Below are positions 1 to 10,087 of a stretch of 64,000 nt of DNA, one piece after another. This DNA comes from Ceratothoa steindachneri (lineage: Eukaryota > Arthropoda > Malacostraca > Isopoda > Cymothoidae), in NCBI GenBank assembly GCA_963969495.1, contig OZ018330.1, forward strand, positions 64,377,013-64,441,012, given 5' to 3'. Positions within the stretch are counted from its first letter, which is position 1, and each line of letters starts with the position of its first letter. A program made the position numbers and the translations under genes. Under the pieces are notes generated by a model, which saw nothing but the letters and a program-made list of their open reading frames with translations, had not been told where the DNA came from and ran no database searches.

Positions 1-1250
1 AACCACTCGTTTATGACATCAATCGATGTAGAGTCTTTATTTACAAATGTAACTCTCATGGAAACTTGCAAAATCATAACCGATACCATTTTCAATCAAA
101 TGATAGCATTTTAGGTCAAACCAAGTCTCTTTTTTTCTACTCTATTAAAATTGTCCGTTGAAAATACAATGTTCTTTTTTAATGGGATTTTGTACATTCA
201 ACACGATGGAATGGCCATGGGCTCTGCATTGGGTCCCAGCTTCACTAATGCTTTTTATCCTACCACGAAAAAAACTGGTCAAGGGACTGTCCCGTTGAAT
301 ATCAACCGTTAGTGTTTAAAAGATTTATCGACGACTGCTTCCTTATTTTTAAACACAAAGACCATGCGTCATTATTTTTAAATTATTTAAATCTTCAACA
401 CCCTAATATGAAATTTTTCCTGGAGACAGAATTATACAATAAAATTTCTTTTCTGGATGTCACCGTTTCAAAGGTTGGTTCTAAGTTTAACACTTCAGTT
501 TACAGGGAACCCACTACCACCAAACTTGGCACCCACTTCTTTAGTTGTACTCCTACTAATTTAAAATATTCCGCCATTATAAACAGTATACACAGAGCTT
601 ACAAAATCAGTTCAATTTGGTTTCATTTTTATTCCGAAATAGAATATCTTAGGAGCTTTTATCATTTTAATTTTTCCCAGACCACCTTTTTAACAGACTT
701 ACTTCCAATTTCTTATCTAAAAATTTCTCTCGCAAACCCCTCTAATAACTGTCCCTAAACAAAAAATATTCTTAAAACTGCCTTATCTTCCACTTGACAC
801 AAAATTCAACAAAGCTTTACTCTCGACTCTTAATAAATACTTTCCCCAATGCAAGTTTCTCCTAATTAATTCTAATCGTCTTGGTGTTTATACTTTCGTT
901 TGACACAAAGAATTGCTCCCATTATGCCTGCATTCCTCCATCATTTATGAATTTACTTGTGCGACCTGCCAAAGTCGCTATGTAGGCCAAAGAAGTCTAC
1001 AATTAAGCTGAAGGATCGCTAAGCATATCGGAGTATCCTACAGAACAAACATTCCTATCTCCAAACCCAAACACTCCTCTATACGAGAACATTCACTAAA
1101 ACATAACCACCCGCTTAACTCTGATTCCTTCAGTACACTCGCTTCTGCCTCCTCTTCTCTGGATTTAAAAATTCTTGAATCACTTTACATCAAACAAATA
1201 AACCCGGAATTCAATGATTATTTATCATCTCTCAAATTATTCACTATATA
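1..1250 (+). pseudogene. Penelope-like element, 3' half (RT plus GIY-YIG endonuclease), decayed
   Basis: Penelope-like retroelements encode one protein with a reverse transcriptase followed by a GIY-YIG endonuclease. Read across frames, this stretch shows the pieces in that order. An RT segment with DVESLFTNV lies near 25-50. QHDGMAMGSALGPSFTNAF follows at about 195-250. The catalytic-motif region FKRFIDDCFLIF is at about 315-350, inside the longest open piece (312-758), followed by KISFLDVTV and YREPTTTKLGTHFF. After a break, a Cys-x2-Cys pair (about 957-970) precedes YVGQ (about 980) and an IAKHIGVSYRT block, which match the GIY-YIG domain. There are several frameshifts and in-frame stops (for example the TGA just before 905 and the stop after QLK near 1005), so it is not functional. 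The left end is cut by the window, so the N-terminal part is not seen. Confidence 0.85.
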
Positions 1251-1259
1251 GACAAACGT

Positions 1260-2177
1260 ACAACCAACCACATCCCCCTTAATAGTTTTCTTTCTGCCTA
1301 ATTCGGTCCGTAATATCAGTTGATACACCGAAATAAGGTTAGTGCTCGTGCAGAGAAATTTTTATTCTCTATTTTAGTTTGTCCCATTTATATCCAAATT
1401 ATCTTCTAGTTTAGAAATGACTCTTCCTTAATTTAATGTTTTAGTCGTCCTCTTTGGCCCTTCCATTATTGATTATTTAATATTTAACCTTTCGTGCCTT
1501 AGTCTACTCGTATTCATTTAATGTTCAATCACTTAAAATTTAACTTTATTGAATTACTTGCTTCGTTCCATCTATTAATATCCGCTTTGATTGCATACCC
1601 CCTGATCTAACTTATTTTGGATTGTTCGCCCTGCCCTTATAATTCTTTCTTGCTTTGGTTTATGGTGAATTTCTTGTATTTCGCTTAATGCTTGATTCAT
1701 GTTTATTATTCAAATTTTCTACTCATGGGATTATTTAATCATTTTTTTTGTCATTAATCGATTTCTTCATCCCTTGCTTTCGACTTCATTGCTATAGTTT
1801 ATATTTTTTGTATTTCAATAGGAATTTAATTCATGTTTATTATGCATATTTTAAATTCATGGGATTATTATTTAATTTAGTTATTTTTTACGATATTAAT
1901 CAAATTCTTATTAAGGGATTTTCACCCATTTGATTTCAACGGTTTAGGATTATATATTTAATTTTAACTTCATGTTTTCGGTTATCATTTTCGACTCCTG
2001 TCCTGTTTTTTATTACTGCGTTCAGTTATTCTTATAAAAATAATTCTTTATATTTAGAATTCGCGGATGATTATCATCGTTAATGACCAAAACGTACGAA
2101 AAATTAAATGTTCGTAACCATCGCATATGTTTTCATATTCCTACTACAAATAAGGTTCCCAAGGAACGACTCCATCA

Positions 2178-2180
<3 letters not shown>
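1260..2180. other. AT-rich stretch with no recognised gene
   Basis: This is AT-rich sequence after the Penelope GIY-YIG region. It may include the 3' untranslated part of that element. The short open frame at 1748-1933 is low-complexity and hydrophobic (Phe/Tyr/Leu-rich), as expected by chance in T-rich DNA, and I do not treat it as a gene. Confidence 0.5.

Positions 2181-2235
<55 letters not shown>
2181..2235. repeat. (AT)n microsatellite
   Basis: Uninterrupted AT dinucleotide tract of about 55 bp. Confidence 0.97.
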
Positions 2236-2236
<1 letters not shown>

Positions 2237-2435
2237 CAGCACAAGTTCAAAGTTAAAAACCACAGATCAGATAAAATCACAAAAAACGTTTCGGGTTATT
2301 ACAAAACCTCATTTTGTATAGGATAGCAATGCTAGAAAAGCACATGTATTGTTATGAGTGATATTTACGGCGGGGGTTACCGTTCCGTTTTCCGGAATGA
2401 ATTTAGACGTAAGACGTAGGATCGAGTATTAGTGA

Positions 2436-2489
<54 letters not shown>

Positions 2490-3567
2490 AATGGTATTAT
2501 CAATAATAACTTATCAAAACGGCTATCGGTGCTATGCTGTCATGGTTTCAGAGTGAGCTGACATATGAGTGACGCAGAGAGAAGAGGTTAGGAAGAATTA
2601 TTCTGTTATGGTGTGCTGAGACTAAGAGGGCAAATGTTTGGGGATTGGCCCGTGAGGTACTGTAAGATTTATCCTATTAAATGTAAAATAGGATACGGGA
2701 AGTAACAATCATACGATTCCCCAAATGCATGTTATGGGAAATGATTAAATGAATTTCAGATTTTATTAAATTTTTGAGCTACTCTTGTTAGTTCTAAGTT
2801 TTTACAGCTAATTTTCTTTCTTTTATTTGCTTTCTTTGTTCCTTTTATCCCCACTCTTGCATATATTATCTGCTTATATGTTATTTAATTTTTAATTTTC
2901 TTATTTGCAGTATTTTTTCTGTATTCTCCGATGACATCGTTGGATGAGAATGTATATGTTTGCATATACATACCAGAATATACTCATGACAGTTTAACCC
3001 TTCCGAATAAAGGTGTAAGGTAATATAAACTCACTACAGTCAGTACACTTGAAGTTGCAAGTGGTTGCTTTCATAATATTATGTGCGTCAGTACGTTCGT
3101 CAGGGCGTGCTAGTGCATGATTATATTTATGGCGGAGGCTTGTGTGGTTCTTTGATATGTAGGAATTATGAGGAGCTATGAAGGTTTGCGGCAATTATGT
3201 GAACTGATACGCACATTTGAGTTAAAAGGGATATGGTCGTAAGGAGATATATATGCATGCACGGAAGCACTCACATCGAAACCAACACGGTAGTTGTCTC
3301 ATATTCACTGCCACACTCATCGGATAAATGAGTGGTTCACCATTGGGTTACTAGGGCCTCCGTTCAAGGCTTGATTGAAAAAGACGAGAAGGCACTAGTT
3401 TATCTAGGCAAAGGCTCTAAGGGTGAGTCACCACCACTGCTGATGCCTGTCATCCAGGCGTTGGAAATAGAATGGCTCGCACCTCTCCCGGTGTCACCTA
3501 CAGAAAGGTTGAACATGCTTCACTCGACTCCTTAATCACTCCCCATAAAAAATAACCTAACTCTTAC
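2236..3567. other. Intronic or flanking sequence, no supported gene
   Basis: This stretch lies downstream of the splice donor of exon 3 of the minus-strand host gene, so it is probably its next intron. A second AT tract is embedded at 2437-2486. A plus-strand open frame at 3332-3535 (67 codons) has fairly normal amino-acid composition but no family I recognise. I searched the minus strand for the next phosphoesterase exon and did not find one that stays open. Confidence 0.45.
2437..2486. repeat. (AT)n microsatellite
   Basis: Uninterrupted AT dinucleotide tract of about 50 bp. Confidence 0.97.
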
Positions 3568-3716
3568 CAGTCCAATCTTCCATCCCATCCAATCAACAAT
3601 CTTAGTGATGAAGCCATCCGCAAGCGGTCTATCCGTTTCGTTGTCGATCACGTTGCTCATCAGCCATGGGAATTTAGTCTGATCTCGAACTTCAATGAGG
3701 CGTTCAAGCCCAAAAT
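3568..3716 (-). CDS. Metallophosphoesterase (5'-nucleotidase/UshA type), exon 3
   Basis: This is the third coding exon found for the minus-strand host gene. The acceptor (TTTCGTAG, ending at 3717) and the donor (GTAAGAG, from 3567) match consensus. The exon is 149 bp. Its first two bases complete the codon begun by the last G of exon 2, giving Asp in the run GNHDFDFG, and it ends in phase 0. The peptide (residues 114-163) includes LERLIEVRDQTKFPWLMSNV, then DRPLADG and DWMGWKIGL. This matches the segment after the GNHD metal site in the 5'-nucleotidase/UshA family, where a FPWLxSNV-type strand precedes a loop and a KIGLxG strand. The (AT)n tract at 3738-3796 begins only about 20 bp upstream of the acceptor. 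Further exons must lie to the left and are not identified. The splice phase and family fit make this a real exon rather than a chance frame. Confidence 0.92.
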
Positions 3717-3735
3717 CTACGAAATGACATGAAAG

Positions 3736-3737
<2 letters not shown>

Positions 3738-3796
<59 letters not shown>
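3738..3796. repeat. (AT)n microsatellite next to exon 3 acceptor
   Basis: TA dinucleotide tract of about 59 bp. On the transcribed (minus) strand it sits just upstream of the short pyrimidine stretch and AG acceptor of exon 3. Confidence 0.95.
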
Positions 3797-3799
<3 letters not shown>

Positions 3800-3970
3800 A
3801 AAAAGTGCTACAATATTTATTCAAATTAACAGGTCTGTTGAAAGAAACATCCTTGAATGCACGAGTATAAAATATATCCTAAACCCCTTCAATTTTCAAT
3901 TTAAGCAATGGTTTATTTGGCTCGGATGAATTTATCTTCAAGCTCATCAAGAATCAGAATAAAAATAGAC

Positions 3971-3972
<2 letters not shown>

Positions 3973-4014
<42 letters not shown>
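3973..4014. repeat. (AT)n microsatellite
   Basis: AT dinucleotide tract of about 42 bp in intron 2 of the host gene. Confidence 0.95.
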
Positions 4015-4018
<4 letters not shown>

Positions 4019-4379
4019 ACAATGGGAATATCTTCTTTTCTATATAAGCTTGTTAAAGGCCAGATTGAACTTAGTTTTCTTTTGCAACTTACTAAGCAAC
4101 GAATAACAATCTACTGCAATAATAGATAATCGATACTTACAAAGAGTACTCCAAGATATGGTAAAAAAATACTCTTCCACAATCTGTCCAGAAACTATCA
4201 TATACTTCAAGAACATATAAGTCAGCATCCACTGATTAAAAACAACGTTACAGACAAGCAATCAAACTCAAACCCTACAATTGTGATCTACGAATTAAAT
4301 TGCCCCCACCAGGATTACAAGTCTAACCAAAGAACCATACAATGGTATGATCACGACTATCCTTAGTAGACGCATATGA

Positions 4380-4763
4380 ATGCACCTACAAGAAGGCGGA
4401 GTCAAATCAAACTTTATTGAGCATCAACCAACAGATATGAAAATTAGTAGTTCCAGTACAATTCTTAAAAGAAACACGGGTCGATTATTCTGCGACGATG
4501 TATCGAATAGATTAGTGTACAAGCTTACGTATAAGGGCTGGAGTGCCACAATGGGGGTGCTGCGCCATACACTCTACTCAATATATACAGCAGATATCCT
4601 TATACCCATAACACCGGAGAGCATGAATATCCAATACGCAGATAAAATTACACAGATAGACACCCCCCTACCGAAGCCCAAGAAACCAAGCAGGATTGAC
4701 GAAACTAGAGAGAAAACATCAATAATTACAAAAATAAAAAAAAAAATTAAATTATCGCAATAG
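4380..4763 (+). pseudogene. Non-LTR retrotransposon reverse transcriptase fragment
   Basis: A 127-codon open frame holds a weakened RT palm signature. GVLRHTLYSIYTADILIP resembles the usual GVLSPTLYNIYTADIP block that precedes the catalytic aspartates. IQYADKITQ stands where Y/FADD is expected, so the second catalytic Asp is replaced by Lys. The rest of the domain is not recognisable and the frame ends in a Lys-rich tail. It is probably a Jockey-like fragment, perhaps of the same family as the RT tail at 21.15-21.6 kb, but that link is inference. It lies in intron 2 of the host gene, on the opposite strand. Confidence 0.6.
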
Positions 4764-5123
4764 GGAGGAAGTAAACGGTGCAGATAATAATAGCTAGAAA
4801 TAAATGATAGATTCCAAAGGAGCAAATGTACAAGGAGTAGGAAGAAACTCAACAGGCCGCCCAAGAAAAAGAGAGGAAACAAAGAAAAGCAAGTGGAATA
4901 TAGTTACTAGTAAAAATGAGAAGACTTAGCAAGAAAAACAGAAAGATATACAACGCGCCGGTACAATCCGTTCTCAGGTATCCGCCAATCCCAACACAAA
5001 AGTACAAAAAAGAAAATTGCAAATAATTAAAAATAAAATCATTTACCTACTGGATAACTAACACAAAACGACGGGAACGTAGAGTTTTACGCAAGGAAGC
5101 AAACATGTTAGCCCTTAAATGCG

Positions 5124-5516
5124 CTAATTAAGAATACCGGCTAGGAAATCCAATAAGGCATCAACGGGCACTTTAGTGAATAATGAGGTAACATCAGAAC
5201 TGACTAATCTCAGGTCTGATGTTGCATTCATATTGTCTAACTTATTGCAAAGCTCAACTGAATTTTTTATATGAGATGGTGATATGGATCCTAAGATTGG
5301 AGAAAGTAAATTTACTAAATATTTTGATAGTTTATATTGGATTGACCCAGTTGCACTGATGATTGCTCTTATTCGATTGCCTGGTTTATGGGTTTTAATT
5401 AAGCAATACAAATAAGGTAATGATGAACCACTAGAACGATTATGTTGTTTTACATCGAAATGATATAATTGCCAAAGGTTATCCTGGGAATTATTTTGTT
5501 TTGGCAAAAACATCAT
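5124..5516 (-). pseudogene. Penelope-like element RT fragment
   Basis: A 130-codon minus-strand frame carries the conserved N-terminal RT block of Penelope-like elements. YCLIKTHKPGNRIRAIISA is followed by GSIQYKLSKYLVNLLSP, a helical spacer with HIKNS, and SSDVTSLFTKVP, which holds the first catalytic Asp. The C-terminal palm (A/DD motif) and the GIY-YIG domain are absent, so this is a short fragment. It does not overlap in content with the Penelope piece at 1-1250, which starts at about the point where this one ends, and the two lie in opposite orientations. They may be halves of one rearranged copy or two separate copies. Confidence 0.85.
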
Positions 5517-5524
5517 AACTTTTC

Positions 5525-6342
5525 GGCCGATACTCTGCTAGACGAGGCTATGTTATAATATGCTATACTCTGCTAGGGAAGCCTAGAATAGGCTATGGTA
5601 TGCTAGGCTATTATAGGCTAGGCTATACTATGCTAATCTATGCTAAGATATAATGTACAAAGGTAAGATATACTATGCTAATTTAGGCTATAATATACTA
5701 TGCTAGGATAGAATATAGTATGTTAGGCTAGACAATAATAAGATATGCTTGACTAGGGTATACTAGTATAGTATTGGCTATACATGCCTAGATAGTTAAT
5801 GCTAGGCTAGGTTATGCTATACTAGGCTCGGGAGGGCATAAGAGGCTATACTAGTCTAGTCTACGCTATTGTATGCTAGGTTAGGCAATGATATACTAAG
5901 CTTTGCTACACTAGGATAGTCTTCGCTATACCAGGCTAGGATAAGCGAGGCTTTACTAGGATAGGCTAGGCTATGTTATGCATCCTATGGCAGCCTAGGC
6001 TAAGACCTAATGGTCTAGTCTAGGCTAGGCAATACTATGATATACTATATTATACTAACTAGGCTAGGGTAGGGTTGGGTAAGGTAGGCTATCATATACT
6101 ATACTAAAATATGCCAACTAGGCTAGGATAGTATAGAATATACTAGGCTAAGCTGCAGTGAACTATGCTATACTAAGCTAGTTTATACTACATTATATAT
6201 AGTGTACCATGCTAAGCTAGCATAGGCTAGGGTAGGCTAGCCTAGACAAAGGTTGGGTGTGCTATGCTAAGATATGCCATGCTAGAATAGGCTAGGATAT
6301 ACTATGCTAAGCTAGGCTATACTATGCTAGACTAGTTCATAA
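5525..6342. repeat. Degenerate CTAGG/CTATA/CTATG pentanucleotide array, part 1
   Basis: Nearly every five bases restart with CTA (CTAGG, CTATA, CTATG, CTAAG, CTACT and variants), with occasional indels that shift the register. The array is interrupted at 6343 by an hAT-like element and resumes at 9869 and again at 11119. It appears to have been one array of about 1.65 kb before the two insertions. Confidence 0.9.
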
Positions 6343-6972
6343 TAGAGATGGGACGATTAATCGGAATCAGGAATCGTAAGAATCGTTAATTTGGTTGGAA
6401 TCGGCATCGGAATCGCTAAAAAATAATCTCAATTTTCCGATTCTAAAACGATTCCTTCAAAATCTTAGTAGAGAGACTTTTTAACTTTCTTTCCTACTTG
6501 CCAAATAGCTAAATCAAAATTTTAAACATTGTTTATTTCCCGTTAGTGTCAATCAAGTTATGTATCTACTCATCTGTCCTAATATTCAGTGAAATTATAA
6601 CGTTAATAAGTTATTTACTAATAGATTTAGATTAGTCGACAAGAATGCATCACTATTTAATATCAATTAATATTGAAGATCTGACTATATAAGAAATGTA
6701 TTGTAAGTTTAGTTGTTTATATGCTTGAAATGAAGGCCTGCTCAGGTGTCATTTAAAACAGCTGATGCAATTCTTCTAAGTTGTTAGAGCTTTGTTTAGG
6801 AGCCCTGCCGAAGTTCGTACAAATTTGGTACCTTTTTGCCGCAAAGAAACATTTTTTGATACCATTTTACTTTTGTTTTATGTTTTAATTAGATTTGGTA
6901 CCATTTTACCAATTTTGTTACGTTTTCAGTAAGTTTTGGTATTATTGCTAAAGTTCTTTCAGCCGTGGGCAG

Positions 6973-9364
6973 CAGAGTTGCTAATTTAGCGCGCAACGCG
7001 CTAGATTTGGCGCGTTTTAGCACTGCTTAGCGCGAAGTATTTTTATTTGACGCGGCCGCGCTATTTTAGCGCGTTTTGGTGCGTTTTTGCAGTTTTAAAT
7101 TAGATTAATTTGATAATAAACTTTCCATCGAGGCCAAATCTGTTTCAAGGCTGCCAAAGTTTGTACGTTCGTACAAAATTACTACTATTTACCTCCTAGC
7201 TGCTGTACGCTTATTGCCCTGGCTTACAGTATATTACGATGCCTGATATTTTTGGTACGTTTAAGTAAAAAAAGTTTTTGAACTAGCTGAGATTCCCATC
7301 AATGAGCATGTAAAACACTACTCCCAGCACTGATTAGTTTTGCCACAAATTGTGTTGAGTGTGTATTATGTTTTAGAGTGACAAAAACAAGTGCTGTGTT
7401 TTTAATTCAATACCCCTTAAAATGATTAAAAAATATTCACAACGTTTCCGAATAGAATGGCTTCAAAACCCAGACTATAAAAGTTGGCTTAAAAAAAGTT
7501 GAAGGAGACCAAAGTGTTTTTGTGGATATTACAAATGTTCAATCAAAGCCAAACTAAGTGATATAGAAAGGCATCGCAGCACCACTTAGCATAAAAGTGC
7601 AGAATCCCCCTTCAGTTCTCAAAGACAAACTAAATTACCATTTATTAGTAATGCTGAAGCGAACACTAATATAGAAATAGAGGGGCGCATGTCCATGTTT
7701 ATTGCTCAGCAGTGTTCGATAACAACTGTAGATCATTGGACTTTATTTTAGAAATGAATTAAAAGAAGATCTGAGAAATGGAAAATATAGCCTAATTATA
7801 AACCAGTCTAATGAGTCTAATGATGTATGTATCTGTCACGAAACTTTTAGGTATTATTATCAGGTATTACTCTCAAACTACAAAACAAATTATTGTATCC
7901 TTCATGGATTTGATTAGATTGCAGGAATGCAATGCTGAAGCAATTTGCAGTGCAATTAAGGAAAGCTTCAAAGAAAATCCCCTTGATTTAAAGAACTTGG
8001 TACATACAACGCCTTCGTCATGACGGAAATTAACAATGGCGTCTATGCACTCTTAAAAAGAGAAGTTCCTCATTTGACTCTGATCAAATGCATTTGTCAT
8101 TCTCTTCAACTTACAGTGTCTCATGCGGCAGCCGAATGCCTACCTAGGCATTTAGACTTAATGATTAAGAAAACTTATAACTGGTTTTCGGAATTCCTCT
8201 GTCCGTCAAGCAAAATATAAGGTGCTATTCGCCTCAATAAATGACGGTAATTTACCGTTAAAGCTTGTCTTGCCTAGTCCGACCAGACGACCAGATGGCT
8301 CTCAATAGAAGTTGCTGTTTCAAGAATTTTGGAACAGTGGGCGTTGCCATTTCAGTATAGCAAGGAATGAAGAAAGATGCTTTACAGCTGAAACTCTATA
8401 TTGATTGTTGAACGACAAGAAAAACTGTTTTTCTGGTGTTTCTGAAACAAATACTTCCTCAAGTTCAAAGGGTTAATAAAAATTTTTTGAGGCGCAAATA
8501 CAAGATCCGACAAAATTATTGAGTGATCTCCAATTTCTGATAAATTCTATTACTTCAATGATTTTAATACCAGGGAAAAACTTCAGCAAGATGATGAGTG
8601 TCTTCGGGATTTTATAAACCCGAAACCCTATCTCTGTTATCAGTTTGAAAATGAAATCTCGCAATACAACTTTCTTCAACAAGCAGAAAACGAAATACGG
8701 GAAAGTTGCATTAAATTTGTGATTGAACTTGTGCAGCAAATTAAGCAGCGACCTTGCAAAACATTTTTAGGAAAATGATGAGACCATAACTAAAATAGAT
8801 TTTCAATGGAACCAGCTACGGAATGTATCCTGGGTTGAAGTTTCGAACACCATTTCATTCTGGATAAAAGTTTCTTTGTATAGGGATTCTGTGGGGAAAA
8901 ATCCGTTCAAAGAACTCTGATTAAGACTACTTATTTTGCCTCATTTCAATGCCGATGTGGAAAGACTCTTTACTGCCATGACATTGTTCATTCAAAATTG
9001 CACAACCACATGAATTTAAAGACTGAGAGAAATTTTATCCGTAAAATTTGATCTAAAGCGTAGTGATAAATGCTGCTACAATTATAAATTGCCAAATGAC
9101 ATCTTGAGGAAAATTGGAACGATCAATGCATATGACGCCTCGACCTCAGAAGAAAGAGCTGACGAAGACTATGACGATTTGGAAGAGAGCAGTGATTTAG
9201 AAATCTTAGATTCGGAATAAATTAATGGTAAATTGTTTTACATTCATTTGTTTAAAATTGATTCTAAGTTTTAACGTATTCTTTAACTTTCCTATTTTAG
9301 CGCTTTTTAGCGCGTTTTGGACCTCGATCTAGCGTGTTTACCTTTGAAACATATGGCAACACTG
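6973..9364 (+). mobile_element. Inner hAT transposon nested in the outer hAT-like element
   Basis: The left end begins CAGAGTTGC and the right end closes GCAACACTG, whose inverse is CAGTGTTGC. Eight of nine match, and CAGNGTTGC is the typical terminal motif of many hAT elements. The flanking 8-mers GTGGGCAG and TTGTTCAG share 5 of 8 bases, a weak target duplication. Sub-terminal TTTAGCGCG-type repeats lie near both ends (about 6988-7090 and 9299-9345). Between them lie the transposase remains. Confidence 0.75.
7420..9220 (+). pseudogene. hAT transposase, decayed
   Basis: hAT transposases bind DNA through an N-terminal BED-type zinc finger and cut with an RNase H-like core. Read across frames, this region shows a finger-like start at about 7420-7600 (KYSQRFRIEWL, then SDIERHRS). 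A core segment at 7811-8220 includes TKLLGIIIRYYSQTT, then EINNGVYALLKREVPHL and KCICHSLQLTVSHAAAECLP. PTRW follows at about 8277, and the C-terminal dimerisation region (HFNADVERLFTAM) is near 8940-8980, although its frame is broken there. An acidic tail runs to about 9220. Many stops and frameshifts separate the blocks, so it is not active. The family is assigned from the HSLQL and DVERLF blocks, which are typical of ZBED/SCAND3-like hAT proteins. Confidence 0.8.
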
Positions 9365-9868
9365 TTGTTCAGTTGACTAACAGCAACGGTAGAATTAAGT
9401 TATGCTGCGTGGGCTTCCTCTGTTAAATTTTGAGTAAAAATATCATAATAGCTGAATATTAATAGTATTTAAAACATTAGTTGATATTATCAAATTAGTC
9501 TGATTTTAATTACAATTTCCACATAAACTGCATTATTCGCTATCAAAGATCTAAATTAACTTTTATTACGACTGACGATAAACTTCCAGCATAAGGCGCT
9601 ATATCAGAAGATTAGTTGTTAGCAGATACTATGTAAACTTAGGCACAATATTCATCTTACATTTATTTGTTTATTATATTCTATTTAGTTTATGTAACAA
9701 CTAACTTTATTAATTATTATTGAAGTATCAAGTACTATTGTTACACGGAAGGAATTATGAATCGATGGTACATAAAGAAATTAAATATTCTATTTTGTGA
9801 AGGAATCGGAATCGTAACTTATAACTGGAATCGGAATCGCAAAAAATTATGGAATCGTCCCATCTCTA

Positions 9869-10087
9869 GTTTATACTATGTTTATACTATACTATGCTAA
9901 GCTTGATTAGGGAAGGTAGGCTATACTAGGCTCGGCAAGGCTAGCCTAGGCTTACGATGATAGGATAGGCAATTCTATCTTAAATTATTCTAAAATATAC
10001 TAGGTTAGGCTATACTATACTATTCTAGGCTAAGCTATACTATGTTATAATATGGTAAGCTTTAATCCTATGTATGCTGGGGTATGT
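9869..10087. repeat. Pentanucleotide array, part 2
   Basis: Continuation of the CTA-phased array between the hAT-like element and the long-TIR element. It ends with the 8-mer GGGTATGT, which is repeated as GGCTATGT after the next insertion. Confidence 0.88.

Larger units (their letters stand above)
6343..9868. mobile_element. Outer hAT-like non-autonomous element (host of a nested hAT)
   Basis: The ends are TAGAGATGGGACGATT on the left and its exact inverse, AATCGTCCCATCTCTA, on the right. The sequence just inside is also related (AATCGGAATC repeats on the left, GGAATCG repeats on the right). The flanking 8-mers GTTCATAA (6335-6342) and GTTTATAC (9869-9876) agree at 6 of 8 positions, consistent with an aged hAT 8-bp target duplication in the CTAGG array. 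Without the nested element at 6973-9364 the body would be about 1.13 kb with no coding capacity. Its ends resemble those of the elements at 38657-40026 and 23438-24262, suggesting one broad family of non-autonomous hATs. Confidence 0.85.

Noticed and set aside
3300..3520. Possible exon 4 of the phosphoesterase on the minus strand, after a CTTTCTGTAG acceptor near 3500
   Set aside because: Read in the required phase 0, it hits a TGA after 15 codons and the peptide does not resemble the expected strand after KIGL.
3332..3535. EIEWLAPL on the plus strand resembling a conserved EKEWLxxL segment of the same phosphoesterase family
   Set aside because: It lies on the opposite strand to the gene and the surrounding residues do not match; most likely chance.
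4574..4882. Hydrophobic 102-codon minus-strand frame that could suggest a membrane protein
   Set aside because: It overlaps the RT fragment on the other strand and is Phe/Leu-rich because of an A-rich plus strand.
5525..6342. True telomere
   Set aside because: Units are not TTAGG, the arrays are internal to a gene and interrupted by transposons; only a possible decayed relation is kept as a finding.
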